From the NCBI GenBank assembly GCA_003614735.1, contig KZ992633.1, forward strand, positions 1 to 24,991: 24,991 bases of DNA. The letters run 5' to 3'. Each line of letters opens with the position of its first letter. Positions within the stretch are counted from its first letter, which is position 1. Under the pieces are notes generated by a model. That model ran no database searches. It saw nothing but the letters and a program-made list of their open reading frames with translations, and was not told where the DNA came from. Shown here piece after piece: positions 1 to 13,906 of the stretch. The position numbers and the translations under genes were made by a program. The DNA comes from Thamnocephalis sphaerospora. Its lineage: Eukaryota > Zoopagomycota > Zoopagomycetes > Zoopagales > Sigmoideomycetaceae.

Positions 1-54
1 CGAGGCGTAGCCGAAGACCTATCCACATTATACGAATAGTCCAACCAATGTATG
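1..54. repeat. Left arm of perfect 54-bp inverted repeat
   Basis: These 54 bases are the exact reverse complement of 201-254. The match stops abruptly on the inner side (55 onward does not pair with 200 backward). The arm starts at the very first base, so it may extend outside the window or mark a contig end. There are no flanking target duplications or transposase in view. It could be a genuine palindrome-like repeat or a fold-back artefact of assembly at a contig end. Confidence 0.9.
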
Positions 55-200
55 TCCCACCTCACCCACCCTTTCCTATACCTGCTCAAAAAAGATGATA
101 AGGAGACCAGCGCAAGTGCCTGCACCAGCGCCTCAATTTATTCAAAATTTTATTTTTTGGCGTTTGGGAATATTTCGAAATCACAGTAAAAGATGGGTTA

Positions 201-254
201 CATACATTGGTTGGACTATTCGTATAATGTGGATAGGTCTTCGGCTACGCCTCG
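201..254. repeat. Right arm of perfect 54-bp inverted repeat
   Basis: Exact reverse complement of 1-54, separated from it by a 146-base AT-rich spacer. It lies about 190 bases upstream of the TATA box of the first gene. Nothing in the arm looks coding. Confidence 0.9.
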
Positions 255-577
255 ACCAAATTATCCATTACCTGTTTTGTCAAGCATGCGTCGGCTCTAA
301 CATCGCCACAGCTTGTAGACACGCACATACGCTTGGTATATATGGGAATGCCACCCATAATAGTCATGTGCACATATGGTTAACGCCGTGGTGTTGAGCT
401 TTTGCCACGTTGACATCTCCCGACTGCCTTCTTGATCATATATAAATACACCGTGCTGCCGCATCTGCCATTCATAGGCGCCGCTATTTCCGATCTTCTG
501 CCTTGGTTGACCCGACGTCGTTGAGACTCGCCGTCGCTTTGACTGCCATTCTAGAAAGACTCAGTCACGCTAAAACT
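255..577 (+). promoter_or_regulatory. Upstream region of the phosphatase gene with TATA box at 441-448
   Basis: No gene is seen between the inverted repeat and the first start codon. The sequence TATAAATA occurs at 441-448, 137 bases before the ATG at 578. The same octamer occurs before the F-box gene, which supports it as a core promoter element in this genome. Confidence 0.5.
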
Positions 578-2240
578 ATGAACTATCTGCTAGGCGCCGC
601 GCTCGTGCTGATGCTAGCAGCGCATACGGCACACGGTGCAATCGCGGTTGAGTATCCAAAGCGGCCAACGGTCTTTGTGCCCCAGCGCACAATTTGGCAG
701 ACAGAACCAAGCGATGCTGTGCTCGGATACAAGATACACTGTGCTGCTGAAAGCGATGAGATGAACGTGGAAAGCACGCACTTTGGCATGGGCATCATGC
801 TGAATGCCTTGCCCAAAAAAATACCAACTAGACGTGATAAGCTGCAAAAAATATGTCCGACTGGAGTTATACAGCAATGTCAAATTGTAACCCGACGCGG
901 TATATGGGACCGCCTCGCCAAAGTCTCTGTGGATACGCTGTCAACTGGGCTCAGCCACGGCTTTGAGGGCATTGCACGGCGGCACGGTTACGACATGCCA
1001 CCTGTAGTCGCCAAGGGAGAACACCGTTACATTCCTGCTCATCTCATTGATAATGCCAATCACGACCCGGGTGCATACATGGTAGAGAGTGTAGGAAACG
1101 GCCAGCGCATATTCGTCGGTGAAGACGGAGGAGCCCGGCCACTAGACAGCCCGCTTTTCCGCGCGCGCTGTTGGGAGGCCAGAAAAGTGGACTCGGTTGT
1201 CCCGTACGCGCAAATGTATGAAGACCCAACTGAGCAAACATTTCGTCGCACCAGCAAGCTGGACATGCGTCGCATCGTAGCCATTGGCGATTTGCACGGC
1301 GATCTGGAATCAGCACTCGGTGTACTGCGCATGGCGCGTGTCATTGACGATAGCAGCAGGTGGGCTGGAGGCAACGATACTGTGCTGGTTCAGACGGTAA
1401 GCTGAAAGAAAATACATGCGTATGCACTGCCCATTCGTTGACATGCTACCTACGATTAGGGCAACGTTATAGACTACGGGCCGGACACAAAGGGCTTGCT
1501 CTCCCTTCTTTCGCGACTAGTACGCGAAGCTAACAGCGCAGGAGGCCGAGTAAGTACATTTTGCGCAACGCGTGGCATTTTGGTGCAGCACTCTGACGCT
1601 TTGCCAGGTCGTTCAGCTGCTGGGCAATCACGAGATTATGAACATGATGGGCGACCTGCGGTTTGTCAGGGAACGCCCAGACGAGTTTCTTTCTCCAGAC
1701 ACGCGCGCCGTCACGTTCAGCTCAACTGGATACCTTGGTTCTCGACTGTTTAACCTACCCTTAGTGCACCAAGTTGGCGATACGGTATTTGCACGTGGCG
1801 GAATCACGCCGCTTTGGGCAGGCATGGGCGTTCGTACCATCAACAGCCAAGCAAGGTCTGAGCTCAATAGCTATGCCAACAATCCAAAGCATGCTACATC
1901 CATGCAGTATCCATTTCTCTTGGGCAAGGAGAGTCCAGCACAGTATGCCAGTTATGCAATGGAATCAAACCAGTTGGCATGCAAGGTGCTTGAGCATTCG
2001 CTGAGTATCATGGATGCTAAACGGATGGTGGTCGGCCATACTGTGCAAAAAAGCGGCAAGATTCACGCGCAATGCGGAGGACGACTGTTTTTCATCAACA
2101 CCGGCATCTCGCGCGCCATTCAGGGAAAGCAGTCGGCGCTTGAAGTGCTGCCTGACGGCACAGTGCGGGCCATTTATCCATCGGGTTCTGTTGATTTGGT
2201 GCCGGCAAGCGGTTCGCAAACACCGCCGCACTCTCTATGA
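578..2240 (+). CDS. Secreted PPP-superfamily metallophosphatase (Shewanella-like type) with degraded active site
   Basis: Exons 578-1396, 1460-1549 and 1608-2240 give 513 residues; both introns are GT-AG and phase 0. The ATG at 578 was chosen because it opens a signal peptide (hydrophobic core in residues 3-19). An N-terminal region of about 200 residues precedes a calcineurin-like fold: GDLHGD at 237-242, GNHE at 309-312, a GHT at 446-448 and a late NTGISRA. The family is the PPP superfamily, close to Shewanella-like phosphatases and fungal vacuolar or secreted enzymes. Three usually invariant positions are changed: the GDxxDRG motif reads GNVIDYG (274-280), losing a bridging metal ligand and the phosphate-binding Arg, and the HGG motif reads ARGG (365-368), losing a metal-binding His. 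It is probably weakly active or a pseudophosphatase; the substrate is unknown. Confidence 0.8.
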
Positions 2241-2716
2241 CGTGGCCTTTGTTTGATCTGAAGCATGCTTACCGCGCGCAGTGCTGCACTTGACCGGCTT
2301 GAGAACATGGCAGTCAGAATAAGCTTGCAGCTGCCTCGCATCACACTTTCGTTTACACTACTTTTGTGTCATACTTTACGCGTGTGCTTGCACATGCACA
2401 AGATAAAAGGAGACTGGCGTATCTATGCGTCAGTAGCATCATTGCAAATATATAGTTCAATGTTTACCAGTTAACGTCTGATGCGCTGCTTACGCGTTGA
2501 TGTCTGTGCACGCGCAAGTAAATGGACAGCGGTTGATTCAGCGGTTAATTTTGCGACGGCTAAAACGTGAATAGTATGTAGCTGCGCATTTGGTACGGGT
2601 GCGGCGCTTGCCTTAGCCACAAAAGAGTGCACATGTCGCCGCCTTATTGCTATGCACTATAAATATCGGCCTTGTTGCTGCCGACCTTTTCGTCATCACC
2701 ACTATCCTCTCTTTCC
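2241..2716 (+). promoter_or_regulatory. Intergenic region with TATA box of the F-box gene (2658-2665)
   Basis: No supported gene lies here. TATAAATA at 2658-2665 is 52 bases before the next start codon, and a CT-rich stretch (2694-2716) runs directly up to the ATG. The first half presumably holds the 3' UTR of the phosphatase gene. Confidence 0.5.
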
Positions 2717-4309
2717 ATGGAGCCCACCACAACCACACACACGTCATTGGAGCGAGTGCTTCATGCACTGCCGCCCTCAGGCCGCTATCGCCTGTTTGCA
2801 CATGCAGGCTTGCACGCCACTCTCGCAATTGCCGGCGCCTGTCGCTCACTCGGCCAGTTGACGACGGACAATGCACTCTGGCAAACTATTTACCAATATG
2901 ACTTTATGCCAACAATGCAAGCATGCGAGGCTGGCTTTTTGGAATGGTGTGCACGCACCGCGACAAAGCAATCCGACGCCAAAATCAATGCCTCGCTAGT
3001 GACGTGCTGGGGTGTGTTGGACTGGCGTGATATGTATCGTCGTCGCGTTTGCACGGAGCGCAACTGGAAGCAGAGTAGATATATTCGCCGCGTCTATGCC
3101 TTTCCACAAATACCCGGGTACAAGTCATACGAAGAAAGAGCGGATGGCTGGTTTCATGGTACATCTGCGCATGCATCCGCAGCAACGATACACCTTACAA
3201 GCAAGGATGGCAGAGAAAAGTCTATTGTCGACCACACGTATGGGCTTGACGGCGACTGTGTTCCTGATACGGAGCAGAGGCGAAGTGAATCGCAAAGAGA
3301 GCTTGATGCGCAATCACCGACATCACTCAACCTAGTTTATTTTAACAATGAGTACATTCGGGCTCGCAATAGGCCTGAGCTTCTTGACGAGCTGCAGACC
3401 CGACTACAGCGGGATCGTGGACGGCATCCTCACCTTGACGAGCTTTACGATGCCGCTTATAATGTGTTAGGCAAACTGGCGGGTTGTTATAAGCACAATC
3501 ATATGATAGTCTCATGGGGCTGCTGGAATATGTTTGTCGTGCTTAACGGACGTGGTAATTGTGATATCATAGCACGCAATATAGTCTACAAAACTACGCG
3601 GAAAGAACTATTGGATACCGTGCCGCACACAAGACTGGCAATCATCCGTGCTGCGCTAAAAAGTGTTGTAATCTATATGGCCAGCTTGGAAAAAGAAGGA
3701 AAGAATATGCGCTGGAGACTTGTGGAGATTTTCACCGATCAACCTTTCAAGACCATATGCAGTGGTGTGGTACGCCTAGAGCTGGAAACAGCATGTAAGA
3801 TCGATTATGTGTTTCCCATCGTAGAACACGGTAGCGAGAGGGTAAATCGCGTAGGCGCTCGCATCAGCCTAGTATCTCCACAGCTGTCTCACATGTGCGA
3901 GGCGATCGTGCATGACATCTCCGCATCGACAGCCGCCAATGCTCCGGTACTGCCGCTTCTCAAAAAGAGCGTACAAGCATGCGGCATCACCCGGCTTCCT
4001 GGCGGATTTGCCTTTGTGCAGGATAACCAGATTATCTGTCCGGTGGAAAAGCCGACACAGTGCGCTAAAGTGAGCACCACAGCAAAATTGGGCTGCGATT
4101 CATTTCTTGGATACATTTTCTCTGCTTGTGAAAGATCTGGTGAGGTGAGACATTTGTTGCTGTTCAACGGCCGGGATGGAACGAGGCTTCCATTCAATCT
4201 TGAAAGCCACCCGTCACATCCTAAAGGAATGAGCAGCCATGCAACGGGTTTTGCGCGCGTAATCAATGACTGGGAGGCTATTGAGGTCTACAGTTTTGGC
4301 GCCGAGTAG
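2717..4309 (+). CDS. F-box-like protein, intronless
   Basis: A single open frame of 530 residues starting at the first ATG after the TATA box. Residues about 11-65 look like a divergent F-box: LERVLHALPP, then a hydrophobic stretch, an ACRSLGQL segment and NALWQTIYQYDF. About 45 residues later, DWRDMYRRRVCTERNW matches the W-x-x-x-Y-x-x-R...NW pattern that follows the F-box in many fungal proteins. The remaining 400 residues are not recognised and show no clear WD or leucine-rich repeats. F-box proteins recruit substrates to SCF ubiquitin ligases through Skp1. It is the only multi-hundred-residue gene here without an intron, and its codons are less GC-biased than those of RPB2 or CK1. The F-box assignment is from pattern only; the substrate cannot be inferred. 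Confidence 0.7.
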   Translation: MEPTTTTHTSLERVLHALPPSGRYRLFAHAGLHATLAIAGACRSLGQLTTDNALWQTIYQYDFMPTMQACEAGFLEWCARTATKQSDAKINASLVTCWGVLDWRDMYRRRVCTERNWKQSRYIRRVYAFPQIPGYKSYEERADGWFHGTSAHASAATIHLTSKDGREKSIVDHTYGLDGDCVPDTEQRRSESQRELDAQSPTSLNLVYFNNEYIRARNRPELLDELQTRLQRDRGRHPHLDELYDAAYNVLGKLAGCYKHNHMIVSWGCWNMFVVLNGRGNCDIIARNIVYKTTRKELLDTVPHTRLAIIRAALKSVVIYMASLEKEGKNMRWRLVEIFTDQPFKTICSGVVRLELETACKIDYVFPIVEHGSERVNRVGARISLVSPQLSHMCEAIVHDISASTAANAPVLPLLKKSVQACGITRLPGGFAFVQDNQIICPVEKPTQCAKVSTTAKLGCDSFLGYIFSACERSGEVRHLLLFNGRDGTRLPFNLESHPSHPKGMSSHATGFARVINDWEAIEVYSFGAE

Positions 4310-5310
4310 CGCGCAGCAATCTCTGGCCTTGGCAGGCTATGCGGTGCACAGACAGTCAGCGCGTGTAGAGATGAGGTTGTTATTCGGTTGCTACCTTTAT
4401 ATCGGCCAAACAACGATGAAATATATCTATTGTGCATCTTGTACTTTTTCTCCAGAGCAATGTCGATTTCTGCGATGGATACGCTCAAAGCAAAGAAATT
4501 GAATATCAGAGTGCCTTTCAACTGTTCCAAACACCCTAGCTGGATTCTCTGTATCAGCGAGCACGCTCTGGGTGTGCACTAGCTGCAGTTTCTCCTATAG
4601 GTGCTACATCACAAAGCGGTTCATCATGGGCTCGGTTGGCCAGATTTGCGCCAGAATTGCTGCTGTGCAAGAGATGCGGCGAGCGTAAAACTTTGCAACA
4701 TGCATTCTACCCATCGCGTGCGCCATACAGTGCATATACCGCAGCCGTACAAAGGATAGCGTTTGAACAAGTGCACACATCCGCTAACCAAATGCTCGCA
4801 GTGTGGAAGCGCATGATATGCGACATCAGTATCCCATGCACCGCATCAGCATTGAAATTAGTAGCCACGGAGTTTTTGCAGGAATGGCGCTGGTTAATCC
4901 AAGTAGCTAAGCTGTTTCGTTTGGTGAAACAACATGCATTTTACTGTTTCTTAGCCGCCATCTAGTTTGCGTAGCCTGGCCTAATTATGCCGTAAGCGGT
5001 ATCGATGCTTCGCTTTTTGCTTTCCTTCGGCGATTGATTGCATGTTTTGACTTTGTTCATGTAAGCATATGTGTATAGTAATATATCGTACCGGCTTGAC
5101 CCGATTTGAGCAAATTACGCGCTACTGGAAATACAGAGCTTGCGGATCTGCGACTGAGTGCCGCGCTCAGACCTTGATGTGACCCAACGCGGATAGCAGA
5201 GGGGAAGGCGCGTGGCAGCTGTGGTGTCGTACGCGGATATGACTGAATGCTTTGCGTGTATCAGATGCGCGGTGGCTCGGCTGGACTGCATCGAACACCG
5301 CTGCAGCTGA
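4310..5310. other. Unassigned region, possibly holding exons of an unidentified gene
   Basis: No complete gene could be built. There are short (+) open stretches: ATG at 4460 running to a stop at 4580-4582, a 21-codon frame from ATG 4626 (stop 4686-4688), and an ATG-less frame 4636-4965 with two early CxxC-spaced cysteines. Canonical donors GTAAGC occur at 4992 and 5061. Because neighbouring genes have many tiny exons, these fragments could belong to a spliced gene ending in the coding-looking exon near 5320-5649, but the frames could not be joined with confidence. Confidence 0.3.
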
Positions 5311-5319
5311 AACAGCTGG

Positions 5320-5649
5320 ACTGTAAGGCACCATGCTACACTCGAAATCTGCACATCTGATCTATTTCCGGGTCTCAAGTCTGTGCAGATTCAGCCGTAC
5401 GACGATCGTGGTGTTGCAAGCGGTCCTGGCAAAAGTCTTACGATGGAACTCGGCTCATCGAGCAAGAAACTGCAGCAAATTGGTATCATCAGCTACAAGC
5501 CCACCCGCGAGATAACTGCCGTGTTTGACTACAAGCACGATGAGACGCGCTTCGAGTATTCCGGCAGGACAATCTCGACGTTGCCTAGCCCTCACCCGTG
5601 GATATCTGGCGATATTGCACAGATGAGGCTGGACGCACGACCATTGTAA
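5320..5649 (+). CDS. Partial: probable terminal exon of an unidentified gene
   Basis: A (+) frame is open from 5311 to TAA at 5647-5649. A good acceptor (AAACAG) ends at 5319, which would start the exon at 5320 with one base completing a split codon. The translated stretch of about 110 residues looks like real protein: DLFPGLKSVQIQPYDDRG, then KKLQQIGIISYKPTRE, FDYKHDETRFEYSGR and a PSPHPW motif, with alternating hydrophobic residues suggesting beta strands. A possible preceding exon ends near 5255 (donor GTGTAT, phase 2), but further exons towards the 5' end could not be found. I do not recognise the family. It could also be a decayed gene. It faces METTL5 tail to tail, with 309 bases between stop codons. 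Confidence 0.4.
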   Translation, partial: TVRHHATLEICTSDLFPGLKSVQIQPYDDRGVASGPGKSLTMELGSSSKKLQQIGIISYKPTREITAVFDYKHDETRFEYSGRTISTLPSPHPWISGDIAQMRLDARPL

Positions 5650-5958
5650 TCGACGCCTTTTACACCAAGCTTGCAAGTTATTCGTGTGCCATTAGATCAG
5701 CTTGGAGCCCACTAGTGTTGTGGCAAAAGCGCCGTGTGTTGTTTGTCGTTCTCGTTTGCCTTTCAGCGTGCATGCAGTATGATGATCATGGGCGAGTGGA
5801 GGGCGTAGACGATTAACAAGAAAGAGTGAGAGGTCCGCAGAAAAGGTGCAGGCAATGAATGGGCTTAACAAAACGTCAGATACATTCGCCCCTTACAGCC
5901 GAGACGACTTGGCATTGCGGCACTTGGTTGACATTAGCCTGCAAAATGCGTTTACTCT
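5650..5958. other. Convergent intergenic region, nothing recognised
   Basis: This lies between the stop of the unidentified (+) exon and the stop of METTL5 on the other strand. No conserved coding segment, repeat or RNA gene was seen; it presumably contains both 3' UTRs. Confidence 0.4.
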
Positions 5959-6995
<1,037 letters not shown>

Positions 6996-7222
6996 GGCTG
7001 TTAAAGTAGGAGAATGCGGCCAATACAGTAGTTGAGATGCCAAAAGAGAGGAGAATGTCGAGCGCCGATGCTCACCGTAGGAATCGCTGTTTTCTTTTTT
7101 CGGCTGGTAGCCCGTAAAATTTGGCCCAAATTACATGCCTTCAGCACGAACAAGGCGCGAGCGTCAGCGTCGTCGCCGGAGAGCCACTGTCAAAGGCACC
7201 GCTGCCACGTTCATAAACGACA
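6996..7222. promoter_or_regulatory. Shared intergenic region between METTL5 and SETD4-like genes
   Basis: Only 227 bases separate the two divergent start codons, so the core promoters and both 5' UTRs must fit here. No TATAAATA octamer was seen. A T-rich stretch (7090-7100) is the main compositional feature. An in-frame TAA at 7214-7216, three codons before the SETD4 ATG, limits the upstream extension of that protein. Confidence 0.45.
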
Positions 7223-9188
7223 ATGAACGGGGACATGGTGGGCATGTTCGTAAAGCTCGTGGTGGCAGGCAGCGCTGACACCGAGTGGCTACGCTGCGCA
7301 GTGGCACAGAGCGACAACTGGCGGGCATTTTGTTCTTGGCTAAGCGGTGCCAAGTTTCCGCGCTCATACTTGAGACTAGCCAGCTTTGACGGTATGGAAT
7401 GGCAGATTGTGCTGGCAGATATGCGCTAACAGCAGACATCATAGCAACTGGACGCGGCATGATGGCCACGCGCGACATCCAGGCAGGAGATTGTCTTGTT
7501 TGCGTGCCGGAGAGTCTTTTGCTTACGGCAACACAGCTTCGGAGTCACTACTCGCGCGAGCTGGCACGGTGCGCACTGTCAGTGCGCTGCATGCTAGGGC
7601 GACGCTGATGACTATACTGGGTCCAAACGACATGTAGATGCTCGACAGCTCCACAGACACACACGTTGATGGCCTACCATGTAGCGGCGGAGCGCGTCCG
7701 TGGAGCTGAAAAGAGCAGAATATGGCCCTACATCTCTGTCCTGCCCGGGGACTTTGATACATTGCCCGTATGCTATCCCATGTCACTCCGTGCCCTGTTG
7801 CCAGATACCGTACAAGGTGTGTCCGCAAGCCAACTTGAACGTACAGCGTATTAACAGTGGGCTGATCTGCGGAGCAAGAAATGGCTCAGCAACAACGAGA
7901 GCGGATTGACCTGGGATTCGCTACGCTATGCTCAGAATTCTTGCACGTAAGTTGCAGTACTGCGTCTTGCTGCTAAAGCTCATTTGTCGCATATGCGAAC
8001 AGCAAAACCTCTCGGCACCCCGTATCACCGCAGAGACATTCGAATGGGGCTGGCTTAATGGTACGCGCGTGTGTTGACAGTGGCATGCAGTGGATGCGCG
8101 GCTGATGGCGGTACGTGCCAGTCAATACGCGCTGTGTTTACCTAGACGGCAGCGATACTGCCATGCCAGGCGATTGCGTTGCGATGGCGCCGTTCCTGGA
8201 TATGCTCAATCATCATCCGGATGCACAGGTAATAGTGTGCGATTTTGCTATTGCAACGCCGCTATCTAACGAGTAGCGCAAAGATGCGCGCGTATTTCGA
8301 CACGAAAACACGCTGCTACACTATCCGGACGGACAACACGTTTCACCGTGGCAGGCAAGCATTCATCAGCTACGGTCCTCATGACAACTGTTTTCTGTTG
8401 GGAGAATACGGTTTTGTCACGGCAGACAATCGGTACAACCATGTGTTATTAGGCATCAAGGAGCTGCGAGCGCTGGCAGACGCCGTCGCTAAATCTACAA
8501 AAGAGACAGCACAAAGTGCGCTGCGCGAAAGACGCGGCATGCGTTCACGTTACGATCGCCGACCAGTAACTGTAGCCTGCACGCAAGTTGATGCGGCTGC
8601 CGACATGGACGAAAAAATGCGCTTTCTCGAGCAGGAAGGACTACTTGGGTATGCAGTGCCAGTTGCTGCTGATACGCTGTGACACACACTTACGTTTGCA
8701 TGCCAGCGATTATGCCCTCTACAGCGACGGCGAAATCCCACTACGGCTTGTCAATGCACTGAGAATCTGGCTTCTCCCTCAATTTCGCACCGAGAATCAA
8801 GAGACGCAGCGGGCCATTCATATCTGGCGCCAGTCTCTTTACAGTGAAGCATGTAGTGTCGACAAGTTGGCACAGGCATCTGGTTCGCAGCTAGTGCCGG
8901 AAAGCGCCGTGTGGATGGCCGTGAAAATGATGCTGGTGCAAGCGACGCGACTTGCGGAAGACCGCTTGGAGCAGCTGGTATGTTGAACTGCCCGCTGTGC
9001 AAATCTCAGCTGCTTGCTAACGTTTATTGCAGCGTCACCTTGGCACAACCTTGGAAACCCGATTTCAACTTGGGCTTACCTTTACGCGTCAGCTCTGGGA
9101 GGAGTCACTCGCCATTTTGCGCATCTGCCTGGGCACAGCGTGCCGTCATCTAGATTGCGAAAGCATAGACACACAGCATGCAGGCTAA
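7223..9188 (+). CDS. SETD4: SETD4-like SET-domain protein methyltransferase
   Basis: Ten exons: 7223-7391, 7433-7568, 7638-7818, 7875-7946, 8003-8060, 8091-8114, 8146-8228, 8284-8648, 8707-8977, 9033-9188; 504 residues. The ATG follows an in-frame stop. The split SET domain begins with TGRGMMATRDI, followed by the pre-insert PESLLLT. The WGWLN...VDAR motif, the DMLNH motif (232-236) and ISYGPHDN (270-276) with YGFV form the cofactor and substrate site. The C-terminal Rubisco-LSMT-like helical region ends in LWEESLAILR, as in human SETD4. SETD4-type enzymes methylate lysines, with histone and non-histone targets reported in animals; the target here is unknown. Introns are 41, 69, 56, 56, 30, 31, 55, 58 and 55 nt. 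Exon 6 (24 nt) could be skipped in frame. Least certain are the intron 3 boundaries and the late acceptor AAAG at 8280-8283. Confidence 0.88.
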
Positions 9189-9249
9189 TGGAACGATTTA
9201 TGTCACAGGAAATAGAGGTGCGGGACAGATGCAGCGGGCAGCACTGCGC
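9189..9249. terminator. 61-bp tail-to-tail gap between SETD4-like and RPB2
   Basis: Only 61 bases separate the two stop codons. Both transcripts must end here or overlap into the opposite gene. No AATAAA is visible on either strand within the gap. Confidence 0.4.
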
Positions 9250-13590
<4,341 letters not shown>

Positions 13591-13906
13591 AGTGGGTTGG
13601 CGGACGATGGATGCCGCAGCAGCGAGGATCGCCCTTTAAAGACGGTGGCGGTAGTTGGGTACGCTGTCGGGATGGCGGTGATCTGCTGCAGCTACTGCTC
13701 AGCAACCGCTGGTTTGGCCTCTCAGTGGATCTCAGTCAGCGCAGCGGTGATGACAGCGGCGATGAAGAGAGCGTGTGGACGCGCGCCAGATGTGGTGAGT
13801 GGCGGTGAAAGAACAACACATGCGCACGTCGCTGCATCGACAACAGTTTACTCAGAAACTACCAAGACATCATATCAGACGACATTAGTGACAGGCGCGG
13901 TAAGCA
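13591..13906 (-). promoter_or_regulatory. Promoter region of RPB2, downstream of NIPSNAP
   Basis: These 316 bases lie between the stop of NIPSNAP and the start of RPB2, both on the minus strand. They must contain the NIPSNAP 3' end and the RPB2 promoter. A (+) frame starting 20 bases from the RPB2 ATG is discussed under rejected items. No TATAAATA octamer was seen. Confidence 0.45.

Noticed and set aside
503-577. Longer N-terminus of the phosphatase from a TTG at 503
   Set aside because: It is not an ATG. The ATG at 578 directly opens a signal peptide and fits the TATA distance.
13611-13808. Plus-strand 65-codon frame with coding-like composition (GDDSGDEESVW), starting 20 bases from the RPB2 start codon
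   Set aside because: Both flanking genes are on the minus strand and these 316 bases must contain the RPB2 promoter and 5' UTR. A divergent start 20 bp away leaves no room for either promoter, and no convincing second exon was found.
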